Origin: Chryseobacterium oranimense
Lineage (GTDB): Bacteria; Bacteroidota; Bacteroidia; Flavobacteriales; Weeksellaceae
Assembly (NCBI RefSeq): GCF_900129755.1
Contig: NZ_FQWT01000004.1
Location: 248,001 to 312,000 of the forward strand
Direction: 5' to 3'
Length of the DNA stretch: 64,000 nt
The notes under the pieces were generated by a model, which was given only the letters and a program-made list of their open reading frames with translations, did no database searches and had not been told where the DNA came from. The translations under genes were made by a program, and so were the position numbers. The number at the start of each line of letters is the position of its first letter. Positions within the stretch are counted from its first letter, which is position 1. Below, piece by piece: positions 42,922 to 52,161 of the stretch.

Positions 42922-45081
42922 ATGAAGAAAATTACAGTTGGAGCGATGTTGCTCACAATGATGTTCGCAGGTGTTAATGCACAGTCTTTGAAATCACCGG
43001 ATGGAAAGTTCGAAATGAATTTTCAGTTGAAGCAAGGGGTACCTTATTACAATCTGAAATATAATGGTGCCGTAGTGGTAGAAGATTCTAAATTGGGATT
43101 GAGATTATTTAAGGATACTTCCATAAAATTCGCATCAGAAATTGCGAAACCCGAAGATGTAAAGTTTGACCTTAACAACGGTTTCACTAAAACGGACGAA
43201 AAAAGAGATTCTAAAAATGAAACCTGGCAGCCTGTTTTAGGTGAAAAGAAAAATTATATCAACAATTATAACGAATTGGCTGTTACCCTTAATCAGGCTT
43301 CAACAGAAAGAAATATCGTTGTAAAATTCAGATTGTTCAATGATGGGTTGGGATTCAGGTATGAATTTCCACAGCAGAAAAACCTGAACTATTTCACCAT
43401 CCGTGAAGAAGATTCTGAAATCGATTTCCCGACAGATATGAAGTCTTGGTGGATTGTAGCGGACTACGATTCTCAGGAATACAAATATCAGGAAACAAAG
43501 ATTTCTGAAATTCCGGCAAGATGGCCGCAGGCGGCAGATGCAAATGCTTCTCAGACTTTAATTAAAAATGCGGTTCAGTCACCTTTAATGCTTAAAAAAG
43601 AAGGAAAAGAGCCATTATATATCAACGTAGCTGAGGCAGCAGTGCTGGATTATCCTGCTTCACATTTAGAAGTAGACGCTCAGAATTTTAAGCTTAAAAC
43701 ACATCTTACTGCTGACAGACAAGGAGCGAAAGGTTATATTCAGACCCCTTCCGTAACGCCGTGGAGAACGATAATCGTAGCACCGAAAGCGGAAACGGTA
43801 ATGGATTCGAAAATGATTTTCAATCTTAATGAGCCTACAAAATACAAAGACACTTCTTACATTCACCCTACGAAATACATGGGAGTTTGGTGGGAAATGA
43901 TCATTGGAAAATCTCAATGGGCATACGGTCAGCCTGAATCTAACGTTCGTCTTGGGGTAACAGATTTCTCCAAATTAACGCCGAACGGAAAACATGCAGC
44001 CAACAATACAAAAGTTAAAGAATACATCGATTTCGCTGCAGAAAACGGTTTCCAGGGTCTGTTGATTGAAGGCTGGAATGTTGGTTGGGAAGACTGGTTC
44101 GGTCACTCCAAAGAATTTGTTTTCGATTTCATTACGCCTTACCCGGATTTTGATATTAAAATGTTAAATGAATATGCTCATTCTAAAGGAATTAAATTAA
44201 TCATGCACCACGAAACTTCAGGTTCGGCAACGAACTACGAAAGATGGGCAGATAAAGCATTCCAGTTGATGAACAAATATGGTTATGATGCGGTGAAAAC
44301 AGGTTATGTGGGAGACATCATTCCAAGAGGAGAGCACCATTATTCTCAGTGGACGATCAACCATTTCTACAGAATTGCGGAGAAAGCCAATGAATACAAG
44401 ATCATGGTCAATTCTCACGAATCTGTACGTCCGACAGGGGAAAGCCGTACCTATCCGAACTATATTTCTGCAGAAGCAGCTCGTGGAACGGAGTACGAAG
44501 CATTCGGAGGTAACAACCCCGATCACCAGACTATTCTTCCTTTCACTAGATGGATGGGAGGATCTATGGACTATACACCGGGAATCTTCCAGACAAAACT
44601 GGATTATTACTTCCCGGGTGATAAGCGTTTCGTAAAAACAACACTTGCAAAACAGCTTGCTTTATATGTAACCATGTACATGCCACTTCAGATGGCGGCA
44701 GATCTTCCTGAAAATTACAAAAAGCACATGGATGCATTCCAGTTCATCAAAGATGTTGCAGCAGACTGGGACGATACTAAAATCTTAGCTGCAGAACCGG
44801 GAGATTATGTAGTGACAGCCAGAAAAGCAAAAGGTACAGATAACTGGTTTGTAGGAGGGATCACTGACGAAAATAAACGCGATTACACCGTAGATTTCTC
44901 TTTCCTGGACAAAGGGAAAAAATATGAGGTAACCGTTTATGAAGATGGAAAAGATGCAGATTATATTGATAATCCTCAAAGTTATAACATCTATAAAAAA
45001 CAGATCACCAGCAAATCCAAATTGAATTTCAAAATGGCGAGAAGCGGCGGTTTTGCAGTTTCTGTCAAGCCTGTCAATTAA
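42922..45081 (+). CDS. susB: Glycoside hydrolase family 97 alpha-glucosidase (SusB-like)
   Basis: The 719-residue exported enzyme has a signal peptide (residues 1-20), an N-terminal beta-sandwich (SLKSPDGKFEMNFQLKQGVPYYNLKYNG), a TIM barrel from about 310 and a C-terminal beta-sandwich. The barrel holds LIEGWNVGWEDW (E383) and HHETSG (E431) and NSHESVRPTG (E500). E431 and E500 fit the inverting pair of SusB, and E524 (RGTEYEAFGG) may be the acid; this mapping is by eye. It hydrolyses maltooligosaccharides to glucose in the periplasm. It is the central saccharifying enzyme of the locus. Confidence 0.92.
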   Translation: MKKITVGAMLLTMMFAGVNAQSLKSPDGKFEMNFQLKQGVPYYNLKYNGAVVVEDSKLGLRLFKDTSIKFASEIAKPEDVKFDLNNGFTKTDEKRDSKNETWQPVLGEKKNYINNYNELAVTLNQASTERNIVVKFRLFNDGLGFRYEFPQQKNLNYFTIREEDSEIDFPTDMKSWWIVADYDSQEYKYQETKISEIPARWPQAADANASQTLIKNAVQSPLMLKKEGKEPLYINVAEAAVLDYPASHLEVDAQNFKLKTHLTADRQGAKGYIQTPSVTPWRTIIVAPKAETVMDSKMIFNLNEPTKYKDTSYIHPTKYMGVWWEMIIGKSQWAYGQPESNVRLGVTDFSKLTPNGKHAANNTKVKEYIDFAAENGFQGLLIEGWNVGWEDWFGHSKEFVFDFITPYPDFDIKMLNEYAHSKGIKLIMHHETSGSATNYERWADKAFQLMNKYGYDAVKTGYVGDIIPRGEHHYSQWTINHFYRIAEKANEYKIMVNSHESVRPTGESRTYPNYISAEAARGTEYEAFGGNNPDHQTILPFTRWMGGSMDYTPGIFQTKLDYYFPGDKRFVKTTLAKQLALYVTMYMPLQMAADLPENYKKHMDAFQFIKDVAADWDDTKILAAEPGDYVVTARKAKGTDNWFVGGITDENKRDYTVDFSFLDKGKKYEVTVYEDGKDADYIDNPQSYNIYKKQITSKSKLNFKMARSGGFAVSVKPVN

Positions 45082-45103
45082 GATTTAATTTAATAAGTTT
45101 GTT

Positions 45104-45144
45104 ATGCCCCGGTTCATTATATTCGGAAAAATGGGCCGGGGCAT
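45104..45144 (+). terminator. Hairpin after susB, weak terminator candidate
   Basis: ATGCCCCGG at 45104-45112 pairs with CCGGGGCAT at 45136-45144 around a 23-base loop, followed by TACTTTT. The stem is GC-rich, though the loop is long, so termination may be partial. Confidence 0.6.
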
Positions 45145-45218
45145 TACTTTTAACCAAAACACTGAGAAATATAAGATACAGAACAGAATTAACCTTGTTG
45201 ATCAAAATACATCCATAA

Positions 45219-47072
45219 ATGAAAAAAATATACACAATTTTTGCTCTTTCAGCAGCTTCAGTGGCTTTTTCCCAGATTCAGAAAGTAGAACCTGCTTTTT
45301 GGTGGAAAGGAATGAAAAATCCTGAACTTCAGATTTTAGTGTACGGAAAAAATATTGCCAATAACGAAATTGAGCTTTCGGATCATATTCAGATTAAGGA
45401 TATTCAGAAGGTAGAAAACCCTAATTATGTTTTCATTACGGTAAATACAAATGAAATTAACGTCCCGGCCTTTAAAATCAACCTGAAAAAAGGAAAGAAA
45501 AATATAAATTCTTATTCGTATGAATTGAAACAGAGACTTCCCGGATCTGCAGAACGTGAATCTTTTACCTCAAAAGATGTCATGTATCTCATCATGCCGG
45601 ACCGTTTTGCCAATGGCGACGAAAAGAACGATTCAAGACCGGATCTTACTGAAAAAGCAGATAGAAAGCTGCCCAACGGAAGGCATGGCGGTGATCTTCG
45701 CGGAATTATCAATAATCTTGATTATATTCAGAATCTCGGTGCCACATCTGTATGGCTTACTCCTGTTAATGAAGACAATGAAAAAGTATACTCCTATCAC
45801 GGATATGCACAGACCGATCTTTATAAAATCGACGGACGATTTGGTACCAATGAAGAATACCGTGAGCTTTCGCAGAAGCTGAACAAACGCAATATGAAGC
45901 TGGTTATGGATTATGTGACCAATCACTGGGGTGTTTCCCACTGGATGATCAAAGATCTCCCTTCCAAAGACTGGATTCACTGGTTTGATGAAGGAAAGAA
46001 CGGCTTTTACCGTTCCAATTACAAAACGACCACCCAGTTTGACACCAATGCTTCAGAAATTGATAAAAAGTATGCCCTGAACGGATGGTTTGATACTACA
46101 ATGCCCGATATCAACCAAAAGAATCCTTTAGTTCTGAAATACCTTACCCAAAATGCAATCTGGTGGATAGAATATGCAGAATTGGGAGGATTCCGTGTAG
46201 ATACTTATCCGTACAATGATAAAGAAGCTATGGCCAAGTGGGCAAAAGCCATCACCGACGAATATCCGAAATTCAATATCGTAGGAGAAACATGGCTTAA
46301 TACGGCAGGACAGATCTCTGCGTGGCAGAAAGGCTCCAAAACCGGGGAAGCGGCAGGCTACAATTCAAATCTGCCTTCTGTCATGGATTTTATGCTGTAT
46401 GGCGATATGCCGAAAGCGATTAAAGAAAAAGAAAGCTGGGACACCGGAATGGTTAAGCTGTACAACGTTTTTACCAGCGATTTCCTGTATCCCGATATCA
46501 ATAACGTTTTAGTCTTCTTTGAAAATCATGACACCGAAAGATGGAACGAAATCTTCAATGCGGATCCTAAAGCTTACAAACTTGGACTTACCTTAATCTC
46601 CACCGTTCGTGGAATTCCACAGATCTATTACGGCTCAGAAATTGGTATGAAAGGAGACAAAAACAAAGGAGGAGATGCAGATATCAGAAGGGATTTTCCG
46701 GGCGGTTGGAAATCAGATGTTCAGAATGCCTTAAACCCTTCGTCTCAGACTCCTGAACAAAAGGATTTTTATCAGTTTACCCAAAAGCTGTTGAACTGGA
46801 GAAAAGGAAAAGAGGTGATCCATACCGGGAAAACTAAAAATTACGTTCCGCAGGATGGCGTTTTTGTATATTTCAGATACGATGGTAAAGAAAGTGTAAT
46901 GGTAGTCCTTAATAATAACGAAAAAGACCAGACACTGGATTTAAAACGTTTTGCAGAATCTCTGGGGAACATCACAAAAGGGAAAGATATCATTTCAGGA
47001 AAAGAACTTTCTGTTCAGAATACCTTAACAGTTCCGGCAAAGACTTCGATGGTTATTGAATTACAGAACTAA
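45219..47072 (+). CDS. GH13 alpha-amylase/neopullulanase
   Basis: The 617-residue exported enzyme has a signal peptide (KKIYTIFALSAASVAFSQ) and a short N-terminal Ig-like domain seen in cyclomaltodextrinases and neopullulanases (residues 20-105). The GH13 barrel starts VMYLIMPDRFANGDEKND; the catalytic residues are D328 (GFRVDTYP), E357 (IVGETW) and D438 (FFENHDTER). It cuts alpha-1,4 linkages in starch and maltodextrins. Its place in the Sus locus matches SusA/SusG-type function; an all-periplasmic location fits the plain signal peptide without lipobox. Confidence 0.93.
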   Translation: MKKIYTIFALSAASVAFSQIQKVEPAFWWKGMKNPELQILVYGKNIANNEIELSDHIQIKDIQKVENPNYVFITVNTNEINVPAFKINLKKGKKNINSYSYELKQRLPGSAERESFTSKDVMYLIMPDRFANGDEKNDSRPDLTEKADRKLPNGRHGGDLRGIINNLDYIQNLGATSVWLTPVNEDNEKVYSYHGYAQTDLYKIDGRFGTNEEYRELSQKLNKRNMKLVMDYVTNHWGVSHWMIKDLPSKDWIHWFDEGKNGFYRSNYKTTTQFDTNASEIDKKYALNGWFDTTMPDINQKNPLVLKYLTQNAIWWIEYAELGGFRVDTYPYNDKEAMAKWAKAITDEYPKFNIVGETWLNTAGQISAWQKGSKTGEAAGYNSNLPSVMDFMLYGDMPKAIKEKESWDTGMVKLYNVFTSDFLYPDINNVLVFFENHDTERWNEIFNADPKAYKLGLTLISTVRGIPQIYYGSEIGMKGDKNKGGDADIRRDFPGGWKSDVQNALNPSSQTPEQKDFYQFTQKLLNWRKGKEVIHTGKTKNYVPQDGVFVYFRYDGKESVMVVLNNNEKDQTLDLKRFAESLGNITKGKDIISGKELSVQNTLTVPAKTSMVIELQN

Positions 47073-47083
47073 ATAAACAAACT

Positions 47084-47611
47084 ATGAAAAATATAACACT
47101 TATCTGCGCGATGGTACTGCTCATATCTGGTATTACAGGAATGTATGCACAGTCCGGTAATACCAGATTTGAAAAAGATAAAACAGAAATAGGAACAATG
47201 CTCGATGGTTTCAATATTGCAGCAGCAAAAGCTGACTTCAATACTTATTTCAACTATTTTGCAGACGAATCTACATTTATCGGAACCGATGCTACAGAAG
47301 TTTGGGACAAAAAAGCCTTCATGATCTGGGCAAAACCTCATTTCGACAAAAAGAAAACCTGGAACTTCACTTCACTTAAAAGAAATATTTATTTCAGCAA
47401 AGATGGAAAGCTGGCCTGGTTCGATGAGCTGCTCGATACCCAGATGAAAATCTGCCGCGGTTCAGGCGTTGTAGAAAAAATAAACGGAAGCTGGAAAGTG
47501 AAGCAATATGTACTTTCTGTAACCGTTCCCAATGATGTTGTAGATAAAGTGGTTGTAGAAAAAGCTCCAATAGAAGATGTATTAATTCAAGAATTAAAAA
47601 CTAAAAAATAA
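47084..47611 (+). CDS. Secreted SnoaL/NTF2-like protein
   Basis: The 175-residue protein has a signal peptide (KNITLICAMVLLISGITGMYAQ) and an NTF2/SnoaL-like cone fold pattern: a first long helix (KTEIGTMLDGFNIAAAKADFNTYFNYFADESTFIGTDATEVWDKKAFM), then beta strands ending in SWKVKQYVLSVTVPN. Such proteins bind small hydrophobic ligands or act as small enzymes. It sits 11 bases after the amylase and 5 bases before the sugar transporter, so it is part of this transcript. Its job in starch use is unknown; nothing in SusA-G corresponds to it. Confidence 0.82.
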   Translation: MKNITLICAMVLLISGITGMYAQSGNTRFEKDKTEIGTMLDGFNIAAAKADFNTYFNYFADESTFIGTDATEVWDKKAFMIWAKPHFDKKKTWNFTSLKRNIYFSKDGKLAWFDELLDTQMKICRGSGVVEKINGSWKVKQYVLSVTVPNDVVDKVVVEKAPIEDVLIQELKTKK

Positions 47612-47616
47612 ACACA

Positions 47617-49035
47617 ATGGCAGAAATGGCAGGCAAGTATGATGCCGGTAAATCAGTTAGAAAGAAAAAGCCGAATTTATCGATGCTTCAGATTATTAAT
47701 ATGAGTATGGGATTTTTAGGAATCCAGATGGCTTTCGGTTTGCAGAATGGTAACGCAAGCAGGATTCTTGCCAATTTCGGGGCAGATGTCCACGAATTAT
47801 CATGGTTCTGGCTCGTTGCACCCATTACTGGACTGATCGTTCAGCCGATTATCGGGCACATGGGAGACAATACCTGGAGTCCGCTTGGCAGGAGAAAACC
47901 TTACTTTTTAATCGGTGCCGTTTTATGTGCAATCGGTCTGGTGATGCTTCCTAATGCAGCTTCTGCAACACAGATGATGGCCGCCAATGTTTTACTGATG
48001 GCCGTGATTTTCCTTGCTATGATGGATGCTTCAATCAATGTAGCGATGGAACCTTTCCGTGCATTGGTAGGAGATATGCTTCCTAAACATCAGGCAACGG
48101 TCGGCTTTTCTGTTCAGACTATTTTAATCGGAATAGGTGCTGTTATTGGCTCCGATTTACCGAATTGGTTAACAAAATTAGGGGTTTCGAATGCTGCCCC
48201 AAAAGGTTTTGTGGCAGATAATGTGATCTATGCATTCTATATAGGAGCAGCCGTTTTGATCCTTTCAATTTTATATACGATTGTTACCACCAAGGAATAT
48301 TCTCCGGAGGAATTTGCATCATTTGAAGGTGGAAAACCTATAGCAGAGCATAAGTCGAAACTTTCGGACATTTTTAAAGACTTCAGGAATGCTCCTTCTC
48401 AAATGAAAAAGCTGGGAGTTGTACAGTTTTTTTCATGGTTTGCGTTATTTACCATGTGGGTTTTCACAACCAGCGCTTTGGCCACCCATCATTTCGGTCT
48501 TTCCCCTGAAGATACCCATTCTGTAGAGTTTAACAAGGCAGGGGACCTTACGGGAAGTTTATTTGGCAGCTATAATTTTTATGCGATTTTCTTTGCGTTT
48601 GCCTTAACCCCGATTGCAAAATTTATAGGTAAGAAGCAAACTCACGCTTTAGCTCTTGCTTGTGGCGGATTGGGCTTGATTTCCATGTATTTTATTAAAG
48701 ACATCCACAGCCTATGGATTTCAATGGTAGGATTAGGGTTTGCATGGGCAAGTATTCTGGCAATGCCTTATGCCATGCTGATCGATTCAATCCCGCAAAA
48801 GAAAATGGGAGTGTATATGGGAATTTTCAACTTCTTTATTGTCATTCCGCAAATTATCAACGGGGTTTTCGGAGGGCCTATTGTAAGCGGTATTTTTGGA
48901 AAACAGGCCATCGATTATATCGTAGTGGGAGGTGTCTGCATGCTGATTGGAGCTGTCGTTACCATGGTCTTTATAAAATCAGAGGACGAAACTCCAAAGG
49001 AAATAGAAGAAGAGATCCAGCAGGTACATTTTTAA
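47617..49035 (+). CDS. SLC45-like MFS sugar transporter, probable maltose/maltodextrin importer
   Basis: A 472-residue inner-membrane protein with about 12 transmembrane segments. The opening MSMGFLGIQMAFGLQNGNASRIL and QPIIGHMGDNTWSPLGRRKPYFLIGA (loop 2-3 motif) mark the SLC45/GPH-type sugar transporters known from sucrose and maltose uptake in bacteria. Its position last in the Sus locus supports import of maltose or malto-oligosaccharides into the cytoplasm by proton symport. It starts five bases after the NTF2-like stop. A terminator follows. Substrate identity is inferred from context. Confidence 0.85.
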   Translation: MAEMAGKYDAGKSVRKKKPNLSMLQIINMSMGFLGIQMAFGLQNGNASRILANFGADVHELSWFWLVAPITGLIVQPIIGHMGDNTWSPLGRRKPYFLIGAVLCAIGLVMLPNAASATQMMAANVLLMAVIFLAMMDASINVAMEPFRALVGDMLPKHQATVGFSVQTILIGIGAVIGSDLPNWLTKLGVSNAAPKGFVADNVIYAFYIGAAVLILSILYTIVTTKEYSPEEFASFEGGKPIAEHKSKLSDIFKDFRNAPSQMKKLGVVQFFSWFALFTMWVFTTSALATHHFGLSPEDTHSVEFNKAGDLTGSLFGSYNFYAIFFAFALTPIAKFIGKKQTHALALACGGLGLISMYFIKDIHSLWISMVGLGFAWASILAMPYAMLIDSIPQKKMGVYMGIFNFFIVIPQIINGVFGGPIVSGIFGKQAIDYIVVGGVCMLIGAVVTMVFIKSEDETPKEIEEEIQQVHF

Positions 49036-49114
49036 TCATCGATCTTGAAATTGGATATCAGAGAATGAAAATCTGAATATCTCTTACAAATTATTATAAT
49101 AAAAATTCAATAGG

Positions 49115-49132
49115 AGCGGGCTTTAGCCCGCT
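49115..49132 (+). terminator. Intrinsic terminator of the Sus locus
   Basis: AGCGGGC-TTTA-GCCCGCT, a 7-base-pair GC-rich stem with a 4-base loop, followed by TTTTATATTTT. The core GGGCTTTAGCCC also occurs as a short dispersed repeat elsewhere in Bacteroidota. Confidence 0.85.
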
Positions 49133-49335
49133 TTTATATTTTAACGACAATACAAAACGGCTTTAGCCAAAACATAAAAAATAAACCAAGGTTTTGACCC
49201 TTTACACATCGTTTTATAAAGACAATCGTATATAATGTATCCATTTTCCATTTATATAATCAATTGAAATTTAATTTTTTATTAAGCTACCCAGTATTTT
49301 AATTTTTTACCTTACATAGATTAAAATAGTAAAAA
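49133..49335. other. Intergenic region before the GMC oxidoreductase gene
   Basis: This stretch holds no gene. A partial palindrome AAAACGGCTTTAGCCAAAAC occurs just after the terminator. No perfect -7 box was found upstream of the GMC start; the region is AT-rich. Confidence 0.5.
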
Positions 49336-50868
49336 ATGTACGACATCATTATTATAGGAAGTGGGGCAGGAGGAGCAACCATGGCATATAAGCTTGCAGA
49401 CAGTGGGAAAAAAATCCTGATCGTGGAAAGAGGAGATTATGTACCTGTAGAAAAAGAAAACTGGGATTCTGTAGAAGTCTTTGAAAAAAATAAATACACT
49501 ACCACTGATCTGTGGCTGGATAAAGACGGGAGGCAGTTTCGTCCCGGAATGCATTATAACGTAGGCGGAAACACTAAATTTTACGGAGCAGCTCTGTTCC
49601 GTTTGAGAAAAGAAGATTTTAAGGAAATAAAACATTACGGAGGTGTTTCACCTGCATGGCCTATTCAGTATGAAGATTTAAAAGATTATTACCTGGAAGC
49701 CGAGAAACTTTTCCATGTACACGGAAAAAGAGGTTCGGATCCTACAGAGCCTTTCGACTCAGAACCCTATCCCTATCCGCCTTTACCCCATGAACCCAGA
49801 ATTCAGGAAATTGTTGATGAGTTGCGGGATTATGGTCTGCATCCTTTCGAATTACCGATAGGAGTCAATTTTAAGCCTCATGAAACAGCTAACGCTTCCT
49901 ATATCCTGAACCGTTTCGACGGATTTCCCGATGCTGCTGAAAGAAAGGCTGATGCCCACCTTTGTGCTCTGGCAAAAGCTTTGGAGCATCCTAACGTTGA
50001 GCTGATGACCAATACAAAAGTGATAAAGATCAATACCAATGATTCAGGAACAAGAGTTTCAGAAATTGTGGTAGAACAACAGAATGGTAATACACAAACA
50101 TTAATCTGTGATCTGCTGATTCTTTCTGCAGGCGCCATCAATTCTGCTGCGCTGTTACTGCAAAGTAAAAATGAAAAATTTCCTGATGGCCTGGCCAATA
50201 CTTCAGATCAGGTCGGGAGAAACTATATGTTTCATCAGAATACCGCGTTAGTAGCTTTATATACCCAACCGAATCCCACCAAATTCGGGAAGACATTCGG
50301 CATTAATGATTTCTACCATGCAGGCAGAGATTACGATTTTCCTTTGGGGCATATCCAGATGCTGGGGAAATCAGATGAATATCAGATCAGGGCTGATAGT
50401 CCTGTGGCAGCACCGGGTTTCACTTTTGAACTCATGGCTGAACACGCCGTTGATTTCTGGCTTACTTCAGAAGACCTTCCCGATCCGGAAAACCGGGTAA
50501 CTTTAGAAAACGGACAGATTAAAATAAGTTACAGCTCCAATAACGAAGAAGGACATCAGCACCTTAAATCCGAACTGATAAAAGCGCTCAAAGCATCAGG
50601 TAAATTTGAAAGCTTCCTGTTTAAAGGTATTTATTTCAGCAAAGGAATGGATATCGCCTCTCCGGCCCATCAGAACGGAACCACAAAGATGGGACTGGAC
50701 CCTAAAACTTCAGTGGTGGATACCCATTGTAAGGCACACGACCTGGAAAATTTATACATCGTGGACGGCGGCTTTTTCGTTTCCAGCGGAGCGGTAAACC
50801 CTGCTCTTACTATTATCGCGATGGCCCTGAGAGTGGGAGAGCATCTTAAAAAGAATATTCTGACATGA
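49336..50868 (+). CDS. GMC-family oxidoreductase
   Basis: A 510-residue flavoprotein with the FAD-binding Rossmann motif GSGAGG at 8-13 (MYDIIIIGSGAGGATMAYKL) and the GMC signature MHYNVGGNTKFYGAALFRLR near 74-93. The C-terminal substrate domain has HQNGTTKMG and LYIVDGGFFVSSGAVNPALTIIAMALR, giving the catalytic His/Asn region. GMC enzymes oxidise alcohols or sugars with FAD and are usually soluble or secreted; no signal peptide is present here, so it is probably cytoplasmic. It overlaps the following MFS gene by four bases (ATGA), indicating coupling. The substrate is not known. Confidence 0.9.
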   Translation: MYDIIIIGSGAGGATMAYKLADSGKKILIVERGDYVPVEKENWDSVEVFEKNKYTTTDLWLDKDGRQFRPGMHYNVGGNTKFYGAALFRLRKEDFKEIKHYGGVSPAWPIQYEDLKDYYLEAEKLFHVHGKRGSDPTEPFDSEPYPYPPLPHEPRIQEIVDELRDYGLHPFELPIGVNFKPHETANASYILNRFDGFPDAAERKADAHLCALAKALEHPNVELMTNTKVIKINTNDSGTRVSEIVVEQQNGNTQTLICDLLILSAGAINSAALLLQSKNEKFPDGLANTSDQVGRNYMFHQNTALVALYTQPNPTKFGKTFGINDFYHAGRDYDFPLGHIQMLGKSDEYQIRADSPVAAPGFTFELMAEHAVDFWLTSEDLPDPENRVTLENGQIKISYSSNNEEGHQHLKSELIKALKASGKFESFLFKGIYFSKGMDIASPAHQNGTTKMGLDPKTSVVDTHCKAHDLENLYIVDGGFFVSSGAVNPALTIIAMALRVGEHLKKNILT

Positions 50869-52028
50869 ATTCCAAACCGGTCAAAATTATAATCATCTTT
50901 TTATTAGCTTTTCTTACAGGAGTTAATTTTGTTGTATTTCCTGCATTGGGAACTGCTTTTACAGATTCTTCACTCTTTGGGCTTTCCTCCTCTCAATTTG
51001 GAAATTTATTTATCCCACAGGTCATCTGTATTATTATTTCCTGCCTTGCTGCCCCGTTTTTAGTTAATAAATGGGGTCCGAAGATCATTTTGGCTATTGG
51101 ATTATTACTGATGATTATTTCCACCGGAACTTTATGGATACTTCAGTATCATATGAAGGATGCATCCTTATTATTCCCGGTATTAATGATTCTGGTGGCA
51201 TTTACAGGCTCAGGTTTCGGCCTTTCGATAACGACTTTGAATCCTTTGGCGGCAAGTCTGTTTGAAGATAAAAAATCTTCTGCAATCCTGATTCTGCAAT
51301 TCCTTGTAGGCCTGGGAACATCTGCCGCTCCGCTGATGATGAACCTGATAGGAAATGTAAAAAACTGGATGTATGTTCCGGGATGCATATTTGTTTTGGT
51401 AAGTACAGCATTCATAGCTTTTTTGCTTTTAAAATTAGAAAAAGGAACTTTTTTCGAGCTTCCGGGGCATTTTAAGATTCCCCCGAAACTGTGGGGCTTT
51501 TTTCTGGCAATTGTTCTCTATGGCTTTGTTGAAGGAACTTTCGGAAGCTTTGGAGCTATCATTCTTACCAATCAGGGGATAGACAGCAGTAAAGCCAGTC
51601 TGGGACTTTCCTTATTTTGGGGCGGGATTGCCTTGAACCGTCTGCTTTTTGGAATATTTTCAGAAAAGAATAACCTGTCCGGTGTGTTCCTTATTTCTCC
51701 TTTAATAGTAGCGGGATTATTGCTTTTACTCATATATGCCAATCCGTACATCATTCTGCTTATAATGTTTTTGATCGGTTTTTTTATGGGAAGCATATTT
51801 CCGGGGTCTATTGGTTGGGGAACTGTAGAATTTCCTACACTTTCAGTATTGGTTTCCGGATTTTTAATGGCAGCCAATCAGGTTGGAACGGGCAGTATAA
51901 CCAATATTCTGGGGCATTTTTCCAATGAGAATACCACTGTTTTCCGGTTTCTAATTCTTTGTCTGCTTATCATCTTCGGTTTATTTTTCTACCTGAAAAG
52001 AAATTCTAAAATAAAAGAGGCTTTTTAA
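50865..52028 (+). CDS. MFS transporter coupled to the GMC oxidoreductase
   Basis: A 387-residue inner-membrane protein with about 12 transmembrane segments (first: IIIIFLLAFLTGVNFVVFPALG, then LFIPQVICIIISCLAAPF), typical of small MFS permeases. The loop after helix 2 reads NKWGPKIILAIGLL, the degenerate MFS A motif. It starts inside the GMC gene stop, so it is cotranslated. Joint function is likely, such as uptake of the compound oxidised by the GMC enzyme. Direction and substrate are not readable. Confidence 0.85.
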   Translation: MNSKPVKIIIIFLLAFLTGVNFVVFPALGTAFTDSSLFGLSSSQFGNLFIPQVICIIISCLAAPFLVNKWGPKIILAIGLLLMIISTGTLWILQYHMKDASLLFPVLMILVAFTGSGFGLSITTLNPLAASLFEDKKSSAILILQFLVGLGTSAAPLMMNLIGNVKNWMYVPGCIFVLVSTAFIAFLLLKLEKGTFFELPGHFKIPPKLWGFFLAIVLYGFVEGTFGSFGAIILTNQGIDSSKASLGLSLFWGGIALNRLLFGIFSEKNNLSGVFLISPLIVAGLLLLLIYANPYIILLIMFLIGFFMGSIFPGSIGWGTVEFPTLSVLVSGFLMAANQVGTGSITNILGHFSNENTTVFRFLILCLLIIFGLFFYLKRNSKIKEAF

Positions 52029-52134
52029 AATAATGCGAGGAACATTTATACGGCTGCCGGAAGCAATTTGTCCCTTTAATAAACCCTGAAATCCTTTCTT
52101 AACCTACATCAACACTTTCAGACGCCGGTTTCCC

Positions 52135-52142
52135 TACTTTTG
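52135..52142 (+). promoter_or_regulatory. Promoter -7 element of the pirin gene
   Basis: TACTTTTG matches TAnnTTTG, about 20 bases before the ATG. The -33 region (ACTTTC near 52113) is weak. Confidence 0.55.
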
Positions 52143-52161
52143 TACCATAAATAATCACAAT

